DNA from: Pseudomonadota bacterium
Lineage (GTDB): Bacteria > Pseudomonadota > Gammaproteobacteria > Xanthomonadales > Rhodanobacteraceae
NCBI GenBank assembly: GCA_021793575.1
Contig: JAJYSM010000005.1
Span: 19,287 to 83,286, forward strand
Direction of reading: 5' to 3'
DNA: 64,000 nt
The notes beneath the pieces are model-generated. The model worked only from the letters and a program-made list of their open reading frames with translations. It searched no databases and was not told the DNA's origin. The stretch's first letter is position 1, and each line of letters opens with the position of its first letter. Of the stretch, positions 26,958 through 36,734 are shown piece by piece. The position numbers and the translations under genes are program-made.

Positions 26958-29900
26958 TTACTGCACCGTCACCGGCCGCCGGTTGTCGCTGGAGACCTTG
27001 TCGATCAGCTCGTTGTAGGGGTCGATGCCGGCCTCCGCAGGCAGGCCGTCGACGGTCACGCTGAGCGTGCTGTCGCCGTTCGGCAGCAGGCGCTTGTGCA
27101 GATACAGCGGCTTGCCGTCCTGGCCGGCGTGCGCGGGCCTGGCGAACACGCCGATCTCGATCGGGATGTCCGGCGTGCCGGGCGTTTCCTTGCCGCTGCC
27201 GTCGACGTAGACCTTGCCGGTGTGCAGCTTCATGGTCACCAGGTACTTGCCGTCAGGCAGCTTTTTCGCAGTGGCGGCGGTGATGCGGTTGTCGAACAGG
27301 GTGATCTTCCAGAACAGGTCGTCGAGCAGCGGCTGCCACTGCGGGCCGGCGGCCTTGGACAGCGCAGCCATGAACTCCTGCGTGTCGGTGTACGGCGGCT
27401 GCTGGAAGCCCTTGTCGATGAGGAACTGCCTGAGCATCGCGTCGAGCTTGTCCTCGCCGAGGTAGTCCTGCAGCGCGTAGAACACCAGCGCGCCCTTGCT
27501 GTAGTGGATGTACGGCTGGTTCTCCACCTTGGCCAGCGGCTCCTCGGCCAGTTTCTCGGTGGCGCGGCCAGCGAGGTAGTTGTCCAGCGCGTACTTGAGG
27601 AACTTGCGCATCTGGTCGGCGCCGAACTTGTGCTTCATCACCATCATCGCCGAGTACTGCGCCAGCGATTCGCTGAGCATGGTCGAGCCCTGCATGTTGG
27701 CGCCGATCACGCGGTGCGCCCACCACTGGTGCGCCACCTCGTGCGCGGTGACGTAGTAGGGGTAGTCGATCTTCGACTTGTCGCGCAGGTCGGCGATGAA
27801 GCCGATCGATTCGGAGAACGGAATGGTGTTGGCGAACGACTGCGCGAAGCTGGCGTAGTCGGGAAACTCCAGGATGCGCAGCTGGCGGAACTGGTACGGC
27901 GTGAAGTGCGCGTCGTAGTAGTCCAGCGCATCCTCGGCGCCGCGGATCATGTCGTCCACGTTCCAGGCGTGCGCCGGGTTGTAGTACACGCCGATCGTCA
28001 CGCCCTTCCAGTTCACCTGCTTCACCGCGTAGCGCGCGGACAGCCAGGCGAAGAACGGCAGCATCGGCTGGGTCTTGCCGTCCTGGGTCATGGTGTAGTG
28101 GAAATAGCGCCGACCGTTGGCTAGCCAGGTTTTCTCCAGGTAGCCCGGCGCCACCGCGATCTGGTCGGCCGCGGTGGAGACGGTGGTGTCGAAGCTGATC
28201 CAGTCGGCGTCGTTGCTGATGTAGGTATTGGCGCGCGCCTTCGGGTTGCCGAGCTTGGGCATGCGCAGCGCCGCCGCGCTCAGCCCGTACTTGCGGCGGT
28301 CGTTGCGGTCGGTGATCTGCCGCTGGCTCTGGTAGCCGAAATGCGGCAGCACCTGGTTGTTGAAGAAGGTGCCGTTGGCGGCCAGGAAGGTGCCCTCGGG
28401 GCTGTTGGTGAAGCCCTTCGGCGCGTAGGTCAGCGCAAAGTCGAACGCCATCGAGGCGCCCGGCGCCAGCGGGGTTTTCAGCCGGTAGACGGTGAAGCCC
28501 AGCGCCTTGTCCGCGCTCAGCGTGGCGTGCGGCGCAAAGCTCAGCGAGGTCACCGTGAAGTCGGTGTCGAAGTTCACGTACAGCTCGCTGATCGGCGCGC
28601 GGTGCTTGTTGACCAGCGTGTAGTGGCCGCGGATGTCCAGCCGGCGGTGATAGGGATGGATGTCCACATCGGCCTGCACCGCGGTGATGCGCGGCTGCGG
28701 CAGATCCTTGTACCGGGCGAATTTCTTCTCGTAGTCGGCGCGCTGCTGCAGCTGCGCGCTGCTGCTCTGGTAGCGGTTGAGCACGTTGGTGTTGTAGTAG
28801 ATCCACGCGCCGCTGCCGCCGAACGCCAGCAGCGCCAGCAGCAGCGCGATGCGCAGCGGCGGGTGCAGGCGCGCGCGCGCCTCGCGCAGGCGGTGGCGCC
28901 ACGCGTGGTCGGTGCCGCGCACCCAGAACAGCGCCGCCAGCACCAGCAGCGCCACCGCCAGGCAGGCCCAGTACGCATCGAACCACAGCACACCGGCGAG
29001 AAAACTGCCGTAGCCGTTCATGTCCGAATACGGCGCGCCCGGGGTGGTGGCGTAGTTGTAGATGTGCTGCTCCCAGTGCAGCAGGTCGAAGCCGATCACG
29101 CTGATGACCAGCCACACGATGGTCAGCAGGTAGCCGATGAACTTGTTGTTCGACAGCACCTGCAGGAACAGCGCCAGCACCGCCAGCAGCACGAACGGCA
29201 CCGCCTGCAGCGCCAGCGTTTGCGCGTACAGCCCCAGCTCGAGATGGGTGTAGCCGTGTACCAGCTGCCAGCCGATGCCAAACAGCGCGCCGGCCAGCAG
29301 AAACGCCGCGATCACTGCCAGCAGCGCGCCCAGTTTCGCGATCAGCGGCACCCAGTCCGGCAGCGGAAACGCGTCGGTGACCTCGGCCGAGCGCTGGCTG
29401 CGCTCGCGCCACACCAGCTCGCCCGCGTAGAACGTGACGATGATGTACAGCAGCCACTGGAAGCCGCCGCGCACGGCTTGCAGCACCTGGTGCGTCACCG
29501 GCCAGGTGGCGGTGCCGTAGATGCGGTCCGACAGCGCCAGCGCGCCGAACAGGTTGGCCAGCCCCAACGCCAGCATGATCAGGAACGGCACCCCGCGCAG
29601 CACGCCCAGCGTGTCGAACGCGAACTGCCGCCACAGCTGCAGCCCGTGCGCGCGCAGGTCGTCGGCCAGCTGCACCCTGGGCAGCGTCAGCGCCGTCGGG
29701 CTGGCCGGCGGGCGCAGCAGCGGCGGCTCGGCGCGCGGCTTGCGCCGCGGCAGCTGCAGGCCTTCGCGGTTCGGCCGGAACAGCAGCAGCGTGGCGCCCA
29801 GCAGTCCCACGCTGACGGCGCTCCACAGCAACCGGTTGAACAGCAGCACGCCGCGCAGCGCCGGCAGCTGGTGGTTGGCCTGATACGCCGACCAGTAGCG

Positions 29901-30575
29901 CGTCACCAGCGCCAGCGTGCGGCCGCCGAACGGATCGAGCAGGGCGGCGACGTAGTGGTTGTTGACGTCGCGGGTGAGCAGGCCGACCACGCTTTGCAGC
30001 ACGAAGAAGGCGATCAGCCCGAGATAGGTGACCAGCAGCGAGCGGCTCAGCGTGGCCAGCAGAAACAGCAGCGCGGCGATGAACAGCAGATCCGGCAGCA
30101 CCATCACGCCGAAGCCCCAGGCGTAGCCGTGCCAGTCCGGCGGGCCCAGCCGCGCGGCGTCGATCCACGGCATCAGGCCGCCCAGCGCGATGCCCAGCGC
30201 GCACGCCAGCATCACCGCCAGCGCGGCCAGATAGCCGGCGGCGAAGCGGCCGCCGAGGTAGGCGCCACGGCTGACCGGGGTGGTGAACACCAGCTCCGCC
30301 GTGCGCTGCTCGAAATCGCGCAGCGCCGCCCCGGCCACGAATACGGTGACCAGGAACGTGCTCAGCACGGTCAGCGCGCCGAGCAGCCGCGCGATCACCA
30401 GCGGCGCGTTGCGCAGCACGTTGCCGCTGGCGCCGCCCAGGCTCACCGCGTCGGTGCTGACCAGCGCGAACGCGAGCGCGCCGAACATCGCGGCGATGAT
30501 CCAGAACAGCGGCGCCCGCAGCTGTTGGCGCCATTCGAAGCGGAGGATTTCGAAGAAACTGGACTTGCGGAACAT
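26958..30575 (-). CDS. ABC transporter permease fused to M1-family metallopeptidase
   Basis: 1205 residues. The N-terminal ~590 residues hold two ABC-2-type permease halves, each with about six membrane helices and each starting with a cytoplasmic segment such as ILRFEWRQQLRAPLFW. The C-terminal half is a periplasmic M1 aminopeptidase-like module with the zinc motif HEVAHQWW at 945-952 and the third ligand Glu in LSESLAQYSAMMV. The usual GAMEN exopeptidase motif is replaced by PFSESIG, so the peptidase may act atypically. The partner ATPase gene lies immediately upstream on the same strand, separated by a REP hairpin. Substrate and direction of transport are unknown. Confidence 0.92.
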   Translation of the reverse strand: MFRKSSFFEILRFEWRQQLRAPLFWIIAAMFGALAFALVSTDAVSLGGASGNVLRNAPLVIARLLGALTVLSTFLVTVFVAGAALRDFEQRTAELVFTTPVSRGAYLGGRFAAGYLAALAVMLACALGIALGGLMPWIDAARLGPPDWHGYAWGFGVMVLPDLLFIAALLFLLATLSRSLLVTYLGLIAFFVLQSVVGLLTRDVNNHYVAALLDPFGGRTLALVTRYWSAYQANHQLPALRGVLLFNRLLWSAVSVGLLGATLLLFRPNREGLQLPRRKPRAEPPLLRPPASPTALTLPRVQLADDLRAHGLQLWRQFAFDTLGVLRGVPFLIMLALGLANLFGALALSDRIYGTATWPVTHQVLQAVRGGFQWLLYIIVTFYAGELVWRERSQRSAEVTDAFPLPDWVPLIAKLGALLAVIAAFLLAGALFGIGWQLVHGYTHLELGLYAQTLALQAVPFVLLAVLALFLQVLSNNKFIGYLLTIVWLVISVIGFDLLHWEQHIYNYATTPGAPYSDMNGYGSFLAGVLWFDAYWACLAVALLVLAALFWVRGTDHAWRHRLREARARLHPPLRIALLLALLAFGGSGAWIYYNTNVLNRYQSSSAQLQQRADYEKKFARYKDLPQPRITAVQADVDIHPYHRRLDIRGHYTLVNKHRAPISELYVNFDTDFTVTSLSFAPHATLSADKALGFTVYRLKTPLAPGASMAFDFALTYAPKGFTNSPEGTFLAANGTFFNNQVLPHFGYQSQRQITDRNDRRKYGLSAAALRMPKLGNPKARANTYISNDADWISFDTTVSTAADQIAVAPGYLEKTWLANGRRYFHYTMTQDGKTQPMLPFFAWLSARYAVKQVNWKGVTIGVYYNPAHAWNVDDMIRGAEDALDYYDAHFTPYQFRQLRILEFPDYASFAQSFANTIPFSESIGFIADLRDKSKIDYPYYVTAHEVAHQWWAHRVIGANMQGSTMLSESLAQYSAMMVMKHKFGADQMRKFLKYALDNYLAGRATEKLAEEPLAKVENQPYIHYSKGALVFYALQDYLGEDKLDAMLRQFLIDKGFQQPPYTDTQEFMAALSKAAGPQWQPLLDDLFWKITLFDNRITAATAKKLPDGKYLVTMKLHTGKVYVDGSGKETPGTPDIPIEIGVFARPAHAGQDGKPLYLHKRLLPNGDSTLSVTVDGLPAEAGIDPYNELIDKVSSDNRRPVTVQ

Positions 30576-30607
30576 GGGTGATCCTGTGTGGCGTCGGAGC
30601 GCAGCTT

Positions 30608-30676
30608 GTGGGAGCGACTTCAGTCGCGATGCTTTTGAGTCGAGCGGAAGAGCATCGCGACTGAAGTCGCTCCTAC
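30608..30676 (+). repeat. Paired REP hairpin, copy C
   Basis: Halves 30608-30632 and 30652-30676 are inverted copies with GCGACT/AGTCGC inner palindromes; the right half has one change (TCCTAC for TCCCAC). It sits between the ABC ATPase and permease genes of one probable operon. Confidence 0.9.
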
Positions 30677-30695
30677 AGGCGGGATGGACGGCCGG

Positions 30696-31580
30696 TCAGG
30701 CCGCCCGCGCGGTGGCCTGGGCGCGCAGCTGGCCGAAGTAGACGTCCTCCAGATCCGGCGCCACCGCCTCGAAGCCCTCGCCTGGCCGCGCATCGGCCAG
30801 CACGTGCAGCAGCGTGCGGCCGCCGGCGAGGCGGGTGGAGAGGATGTTCATGCGGGCGCGATAGCCGTCCAGCTCGGCCTTGTCGATCGTGCGTCGCCAC
30901 ACGCGACCGTCGAGGCTGCGGATCGCCTCCCGCGGTTCGCCGCTCAGCAGCACCTGGCCCTGGCCGATGATCGCCATGCGCTGGCACAGGTCGGTGACGT
31001 CCTCCACGATGTGGGTGGACAGGATCACCACCACGCGCTCGCCGATCTCCGCCAACAGGTTGAGGAAGCGGTTGCGCTCCTCCGGGTCGAGGCCGGCGGT
31101 GGGCTCGTCCACGATCACCAGCCGCGGGTCGCCGATCAGCGCCTGGGCGATGCCGAAGCGCTGGCGCATGCCGCCGGAGTAGCTGCCCAGCTTGCGCTTG
31201 CGCACGTCCCACAGGTTCACTTGGCGCAGCAGCGCCTCCACCAGCGCGCGCCGCTCGCTTTTCACGGTGACGCCCTTGAGCACGGCGAAGTGATCGAGCA
31301 TCGCCTCGGCCGACACCTTCGGGTACACGCCGAACTCCTGCGGCAGATAGCCGAGCAGCCGGCGCGTGGCGTGCTTGTCGGCGAGCAGATCCATGTCGCC
31401 GAGCCGGATGCTGCCCTCGTCGGCATCCTGCAGCGTGGCGATGGTGCGCATCAGCGAGGACTTGCCCGCACCGTTGGGGCCGAGCAAGCCGAACATGCCG
31501 TGCGGAATGTCCAACGACACCTTGCGCAGCGCGCGCACGCCGTTGGCGTAGGTTTTCGACAGCTCACGGATCGACAGCAT
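30696..31580 (-). CDS. ABC transporter ATP-binding protein
   Basis: 294 residues. Walker A GPNGAGKS is at 34-41, the Q-loop GYLPQEFG near 77-84, signature YSGGM at 133-137, Walker B VIVDEP at 154-159 and the switch His in LSTHIVED. The C-terminal ~70 residues are an extra domain often present in ABC-2 ATPases. It should energise the permease-M1 fusion encoded 121 bases downstream, with a REP hairpin in between. It is divergent from aceF across a 229-base gap that must hold both promoters. Confidence 0.95.
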   Translation of the reverse strand: MLSIRELSKTYANGVRALRKVSLDIPHGMFGLLGPNGAGKSSLMRTIATLQDADEGSIRLGDMDLLADKHATRRLLGYLPQEFGVYPKVSAEAMLDHFAVLKGVTVKSERRALVEALLRQVNLWDVRKRKLGSYSGGMRQRFGIAQALIGDPRLVIVDEPTAGLDPEERNRFLNLLAEIGERVVVILSTHIVEDVTDLCQRMAIIGQGQVLLSGEPREAIRSLDGRVWRRTIDKAELDGYRARMNILSTRLAGGRTLLHVLADARPGEGFEAVAPDLEDVYFGQLRAQATARAA

Positions 31581-31809
31581 GGCTTGCTTCCCGGGCCGCC
31601 CAGCGCGGCGTGGATGGATGTCAGCGTAGGCGATGCGCCGCCGCGTTGCGTGCGCTCAAGGTCATGCATACGCCCGCGAATGGCAAGCCCCGCAGCGATC
31701 CGCCGTGCGGTTTTTGCGCGACGCCGCGGGCATGCCTTCGCTATGATTGAGGTCTTGTCCGCGACCGCCGTCCCCGCGCGGTCCGCCATCGTCATTCGCA
31801 GGAGTCCCC

Positions 31810-33519
31810 ATGGCCGATCTGAAAGAAGCCCGCGTTCCCGACATCGGCCACGCCGATGTGCCGGTCATCGAAGTGCTGGTAAAGGTCGGCGACCGCGTCG
31901 AGAAGGAGCAGAGCCTGATCACGCTGGAGTCGGACAAGGCCACCATGGAAGTGCCCGCGCCGTTCGCCGGCACCATCAGGGAGATCAGGCTGAAGGTGGG
32001 CGACACGGTGTCCGAGGGCTCGCTGATTGCCATGATCGAAGCCGGCGGCGCTGCTGTCTCTGCGCCCGCTGCAGCCCACGCTGCCGCAGCAGTCGTCAGC
32101 GCGCCCCCGGCCACCCCGCCGCCCGCCGCCGCTCCGCCCGTGGCAGCCAGCCCCGCCGCCGCATCCGCCGGCGGCCTGCGCGAGGCGTGCGTGCCCGACA
32201 TCGGCCACGCCGACGTGCCGGTGATCGAGGTGCTGGTGCAGGTCGGCGACCGCGTCAGCAAGGATCAGAGCCTGATCACACTGGAGTCGGACAAGGCCAC
32301 CATGGAAATCCCCGCGCCGTTCGCCGGCGTGGTGCGCGAGCTGCGGGTGAAGGTCGGCGACACGTTGTCCGAAGGCAGCGTGATCGCCATGATCGAGACC
32401 GACGGCGCAGCCGACACAGCGTCCCCCGCGGCCCCGCGGGGTGAGGTGCCAGCCGCGCCGACACCCGCTCCCGCTGCACCGGCGCCAGTCGACAAGCCCG
32501 CCCCGATCGGCGGCCGCGGCGTGCTGCCGGGCAACGCGCCGGAGGGCGCCGCGCCGCCCACCGCGCGCCCGCCGCTGGACGCCACCATCGTGATGCCCGG
32601 CGACGCGCCGTATGCCAGCCCGGCGATCCGCGCGTATGCGCGCGAGCTGGGCGTGGACATCGTGCAGGTGAAGGGCAGCGGCCGCGGCGGCCGCATCCAG
32701 CGCACGGACGTCAGCGACTACGTCAAGCACGCGCTGGCCTCCGGCGCGCGCCCGGTGCAGGGCGCGCCGGTGAACGCCGGCGGCGGCCTCAGCCTGCTGC
32801 CGTGGCCGAAGATCGACTTCGCCAAGTTCGGCGAGATCGAGGAGAAGCCGCTCACCCGCATCCAGAAGATTTCCGGTGCCAACCTCGCGCGCAATTGGGC
32901 GATGATTCCGCACGTCACGCAGCACGACGAGGCCGACATCACCGAGCTGGAGGCGTTCCGCAAGAAGCTCGGCGAGGAGAACAAGGACCTCAAGATCACC
33001 CCGCTGGTGTTCCAGATCAAGGCGGTGGTGGCGGCGCTGAAGCAGTTTCCGCGCTTCAACGCCTCGCTCGACGAGTCGGGCGAGAAGCTCACCCTGAAAA
33101 AATATTTCCACATCGGCATCGCGGTGGACACGCCCGACGGCCTGGTGGTGCCGGTGATCCGCGACTGCGACAAGAAGGGCCTGCTCGACCTCGCCCGCGA
33201 GCTGGGCGAGATCTCGGCCAAGGCGCGCGACAAGAAGCTCGGCCCGGCCGAGATCTCCGGCGGCTGCTTCTCGATCAGCTCGCTCGGCGGCATCGGCGGC
33301 ACCGGCTTCACGCCGATCGTCAACGCGCCCGAGGTGGCCATCCTGGGCGTCTCCAAGGCGGCCATGAAACCGGTGTGGAACGGCAGGGAGTTCGCGCCGC
33401 GGCTGCTGCTGCCGCTGTCGCTGTCGTACGACCACCGGGTGATCGACGGCGCGCTCGCCGCGCGCTTCGCCGCCTTCCTCGCCACCCAGCTCGGCGACAT
33501 CCGCCGCCTGCTGCTGTAA
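31810..33519 (+). CDS. aceF: Dihydrolipoamide acetyltransferase, E2 of pyruvate dehydrogenase
   Basis: 569 residues. Two lipoyl domains each carry the lipoylation motif LESDKATME (lysines near 44 and 162), joined by Ala/Pro linkers. A peripheral subunit-binding domain follows ([16 protein letters not shown], with [13 protein letters not shown], ~265-305). The catalytic acetyltransferase core ends in the active-site motif [10 protein letters not shown]. It accepts acetyl groups from AceE and passes them to CoA. ATG 31810 has AGGAG five bases upstream. A TATGAT hexamer at 31742-31747 is a possible -10. It starts an operon with an MscS channel gene and lpdA. Confidence 0.97.
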   Translation: MADLKEARVPDIGHADVPVIEVLVKVGDRVEKEQSLITLESDKATMEVPAPFAGTIREIRLKVGDTVSEGSLIAMIEAGGAAVSAPAAAHAAAAVVSAPPATPPPAAAPPVAASPAAASAGGLREACVPDIGHADVPVIEVLVQVGDRVSKDQSLITLESDKATMEIPAPFAGVVRELRVKVGDTLSEGSVIAMIETDGAADTASPAAPRGEVPAAPTPAPAAPAPVDKPAPIGGRGVLPGNAPEGAAPPTARPPLDATIVMPGDAPYASPAIRAYARELGVDIVQVKGSGRGGRIQRTDVSDYVKHALASGARPVQGAPVNAGGGLSLLPWPKIDFAKFGEIEEKPLTRIQKISGANLARNWAMIPHVTQHDEADITELEAFRKKLGEENKDLKITPLVFQIKAVVAALKQFPRFNASLDESGEKLTLKKYFHIGIAVDTPDGLVVPVIRDCDKKGLLDLARELGEISAKARDKKLGPAEISGGCFSISSLGGIGGTGFTPIVNAPEVAILGVSKAAMKPVWNGREFAPRLLLPLSLSYDHRVIDGALAARFAAFLATQLGDIRRLLL

Positions 33520-33531
33520 CGGGCAGCGCGG

Positions 33532-34638
33532 ATGCTCGCCGCCATGTCGCTCGGCTACGCGGACGCGCGCTCGGCGCTGACGCCGGCCGCGCCCAGGGTG
33601 GTGAAGCAGGGCATCGAGCAGCTGGGCGACTGGCTGGAGCTGGGCTTCAAGTTCGGCGGCGTCAACGTGACGGTCGGCTCGGTGCTGGGTTCGCTGCTGC
33701 TGCTGGCGGTGTTCCTGTTGGCGTCCGCGCTGCTCAAGCACCTGCTGTATCGCTACGCTCGGCGCAACGAGCACGTCAACCAGTCGACCATCTATACCTT
33801 GCAGCGGCTGCTGCACTACCTGCTGCTGACCATCGGCGTGCTGTGGGCGCTGAGCGTGGCCGGCATTCCGATGGCCAAGATGAGCCTGTTCGCCGGCGCG
33901 CTGGGCGTGGGTCTGGGCTTCGGCCTGCAGGCGATCTTCAACAACTTCGTCTCCGGCCTGATCCTGCTGTTCGAGCGCAGCCTCAAGGTGGGCGACTTCG
34001 TCGAGCTGGCCTCCGGCGTGCACGGCCACGTGCGCGACATCTACATCCGCGCCACCCGCATCACCACCAACGACGACATCGACATACTGGTGCCGAACTC
34101 GGAGTTCGTGAATGGCCGCGTGGTGAACTGGACCCTGCGCGAGGTGGCGCGGCGGCAGAAGATCCCCTTCGGCGTGGCCTACGGCACCGACAAGGAGCTG
34201 GTGAAGCAGGCCGCGCTGGAAGCGGCCACCGCGGTGCCGTTCACGCTGAGCCTGGACGGCCCGCGCGGGCCGCAGGTGTGGCTGACCGGGTTCGGCGACT
34301 CCGCGCTGAATTTCGCGCTGGTGGTCTGGCTCAACGCCGAAGCCACCCGCCGCCCCGGCGCGGTCACCGCGGCCTACTACTGGGCGCTGCACACGGCGCT
34401 GGAAAAATACGGCATCGAGCTGCCGTTTCCGCAGCGCGACCTGCACATCAAGAGCTGGGTGCGGCCCGAGCGGCGCAGCGACGACACGCCCGCCGCGCCT
34501 GCACCGGTCGGAGCGCGCGGCAGCGCGCCAGACAACGACGCGGCGCGCGACGTGGCGCGCGACATCGCCGAGCAATCGGCCAGCCGTCCCGGTCCCACCC
34601 CGTCATCCCCCGCCAAAGATCCGCGCGCGGCGCACTGA
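33532..34638 (+). CDS. MscS-family mechanosensitive ion channel
   Basis: 368 residues. Two or three membrane helices (SVLGSLLLLAVFLLASALL, LLHYLLLTIGVLWALSVAG) lead to the pore-lining TM3 with its glycine/alanine pattern (LFAGALGVGLGFGLQAIFNNF). The MscS beta domain follows (FVELASGVHGHVRDIYIRATRITT, LVPNSEFVNGRVVNW). The C-terminal ~50 residues are a disordered Ala/Pro/Asp tail. Such channels open on membrane stretch during hypo-osmotic shock. It is inserted between aceF and lpdA (12- and 27-base gaps), so it is probably co-transcribed with pyruvate dehydrogenase genes. Confidence 0.94.
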   Translation: MLAAMSLGYADARSALTPAAPRVVKQGIEQLGDWLELGFKFGGVNVTVGSVLGSLLLLAVFLLASALLKHLLYRYARRNEHVNQSTIYTLQRLLHYLLLTIGVLWALSVAGIPMAKMSLFAGALGVGLGFGLQAIFNNFVSGLILLFERSLKVGDFVELASGVHGHVRDIYIRATRITTNDDIDILVPNSEFVNGRVVNWTLREVARRQKIPFGVAYGTDKELVKQAALEAATAVPFTLSLDGPRGPQVWLTGFGDSALNFALVVWLNAEATRRPGAVTAAYYWALHTALEKYGIELPFPQRDLHIKSWVRPERRSDDTPAAPAPVGARGSAPDNDAARDVARDIAEQSASRPGPTPSSPAKDPRAAH

Positions 34639-34665
34639 CGCCCCGCAACACGAAGGAAACAGCGC

Positions 34666-36549
34666 ATGGCCAGCACTATCGAAATCAAGGTTCCAGACAT
34701 CGGCGGCCACGGCAACGTGCCGGTCATCGAGGTGCTGGTGCAAGTCGGCGACACCGTGGCCAAGGAGCAGAGCCTGATCACGCTGGAGTCCGACAAGGCC
34801 ACCATGGAGATCCCCTCCAGCGCCGCCGGGGTGATCCGCGAGCTGAAGCTCAAGGTCGGCGATGAAGTGTCCGAAGGCAGCCTGATTGCCCTTTTGGAAA
34901 CCGTCGGCGCAGCCGACTCCGCGTCCCCCTCTCCCCCGCGGGGAGAGAACGGACCTTCATCCCCCTCTCCCCTGCGGGGAGAGGGCCGGGGTGAGGGGAC
35001 GGACTTGCCCGGAACCTCCAGCACGACAAGCGGCGGCAGCAACACTTCCGCGAGCACCCGCCCCTCACCTCAATCCTCTCCCCAGAAGGCAGAGGAGGCG
35101 AAGGCGCCGCAGGCGGCAGGGTCATCCGGAAAAGCGGCCGACATCAGCTGCCAGCTGGTCGTATTGGGCTCCGGCCCCGGCGGCTACACCGCCGCGTTCC
35201 GCGCCGCCGATCTGGGCGTGGACACGGTGCTGGTCGAACGCCACGCCACGCTGGGTGGCGTCTGCCTCAACGTGGGCTGCATTCCGTCCAAGGCACTGCT
35301 GCACGCCGCGGCGGTGATCGACGAGGCCGAGGCGATGGCTGCGCACGGCGTCAGCTTCGGCAAGCCCGTCATCGACCTGGCCAAGCTGCGCGACTTCAAG
35401 TCCAAGGTGGTCGGCAAGCTCACCGGCGGACTGGCCGCCATGAGCAAGCAGCGCAAGGTGCGCACCGTGCAGGGTGTCGGCACGTTTGTCTCGCCGCACG
35501 AAATGGAAGTCCAGACGGCCGAAGGAACCAAGCTGATCCGCTTCGAGCACGCCATCATCGCGGCCGGCTCGCAGTCGGTGAAGCTGGGCATGTTTCCGTG
35601 GGACGACGAGCGCGTGCTCGACTCCACCCGGGCGCTGGAGCTGAAGGACGTGCCAAAGAAGATGCTCGTGGTCGGCGGCGGCATCATCGGGCTGGAAATG
35701 GCCACGGTGTATTCCGCGCTCGGCAGCGAGGTGACCGTGGTCGAGTTCATGGATCAGCTCATTCCCGGCGCCGACGCCGACCTGATCAAGCCGCTGGCGC
35801 AGCGCCTGGGCCGCAAGCTCAAGGGCATCCATCTCAAGACCAAGGTCACCTCGGCCAAGGCCGGCAAGAAAGGCATCGAGGTCAGCTACGAGGGCGACAG
35901 CCTGCCCGCGGACACCGTGTTCGACCGCGTGCTGGTGTCGGTGGGCCGCACGCCCAACGGCGGCAGCATCGGCGCCGACAAGGCCGGCGTGGCGGTGAGC
36001 GAGCGCGGCTTCATCAGCGTCGACAGCCAGATGCGCACCAACGTGCCGCACATCTTCGCCATCGGCGACCTGGTCGGCCAGCCGATGCTGGCGCACAAGG
36101 CCACCCACGAGGCCAAGGTCGCCGCCGAAGTGGTCGCCGGCCACAAGAGCCACTTCGACGCGCGGGTGATCCCGTCGGTGGCCTACACCGATCCGGAAAT
36201 CGCCTGGGTCGGCGTCACCGAGCGCGAGGCGAAGGAGCAGGGCCTGAAGATCGGCGTGGGCAAGTTCCCGTGGGCGGCCAGCGGCCGCGCCATCGGCAAC
36301 GACCGCACCGAAGGCTTCACCAAGCTGCTGTTCGACGAGGCCACCCACCGCGTGGTCGGCGGCGCCATCGTCGGCCAGCACGCCGGCGATCTGATCTCCG
36401 AAGTGGCGCTGGCGATCGAGATGGGCAGCGAGGCCGCCGACATCGGCCTCACCATCCACCCGCATCCCACCCTGAGCGAATCGGTGGGCATGGCGGCGGA
36501 GATTTACGACGGCACGATCACCGATCTGTATATGCCGAAGAAGAAGTAG
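34666..36549 (+). CDS. lpdA: Dihydrolipoyl dehydrogenase (E3) with N-terminal lipoyl domain
   Basis: 627 residues. Residues 1-80 are a lipoyl domain with LESDKATME. Residues ~86-155 are a Ser/Pro/Gly-rich linker whose DNA consists of CCCTCTCC-type repeat units. Residues ~155-627 are the flavoprotein: FAD motif VVLGSGPGGYTAA, redox-active pair in GGVCLNVGCIPSK (Cys 200 and 205), NAD motif VVGGGIIGLEMA, and the C-terminal catalytic HPHPTLSE. It reoxidises dihydrolipoyl groups with NAD. E3 proteins with a lipoyl domain are known in Xanthomonadales and some other bacteria. It is the last gene of the aceF operon. Confidence 0.97.
   Translation: MASTIEIKVPDIGGHGNVPVIEVLVQVGDTVAKEQSLITLESDKATMEIPSSAAGVIRELKLKVGDEVSEGSLIALLETVGAADSASPSPPRGENGPSSPSPLRGEGRGEGTDLPGTSSTTSGGSNTSASTRPSPQSSPQKAEEAKAPQAAGSSGKAADISCQLVVLGSGPGGYTAAFRAADLGVDTVLVERHATLGGVCLNVGCIPSKALLHAAAVIDEAEAMAAHGVSFGKPVIDLAKLRDFKSKVVGKLTGGLAAMSKQRKVRTVQGVGTFVSPHEMEVQTAEGTKLIRFEHAIIAAGSQSVKLGMFPWDDERVLDSTRALELKDVPKKMLVVGGGIIGLEMATVYSALGSEVTVVEFMDQLIPGADADLIKPLAQRLGRKLKGIHLKTKVTSAKAGKKGIEVSYEGDSLPADTVFDRVLVSVGRTPNGGSIGADKAGVAVSERGFISVDSQMRTNVPHIFAIGDLVGQPMLAHKATHEAKVAAEVVAGHKSHFDARVIPSVAYTDPEIAWVGVTEREAKEQGLKIGVGKFPWAASGRAIGNDRTEGFTKLLFDEATHRVVGGAIVGQHAGDLISEVALAIEMGSEAADIGLTIHPHPTLSESVGMAAEIYDGTITDLYMPKKK
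34926..35095 (+). repeat. In-frame intergenic-type repeats forming the LpdA linker
   Basis: Three units of the CCCTCTCCCC/GGGGAGAGGG palindromic family lie at 34926-34947, 34962-34997 (with GGCCGGGGTGAGGGG) and 35060-35095, all within the lpdA reading frame. They encode Pro/Arg/Gly/Ser segments such as SPSPLRGEGRGEG. The same family occurs between genes at 4401-4430. Confidence 0.8.
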
Positions 36550-36734
36550 CGGTCACTGCGTGGTCCGCTTGCTTGGCGCTCTCTCGTCCGGCGTAGGGGT
36601 CAAGGGCCGATCGATGGGACTCTGAAATCGCTGATTCGCCCGATCAAGACGCTGCGTTCCGGCTGACACCTGTCACTGGCAAACCCGGCACATTGGTTTT
36701 ACGGTGGCGTCAAGTTTTCCAGCAGGGGAGTGGC

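Noticed and set aside
28341..30581. Long plus-strand open frame opposite the ABC-M1 fusion
   Set aside because: Same antisense effect; the translation is Gln/Arg/His-rich with no recognisable domain, while the minus-strand frame has clear motifs.
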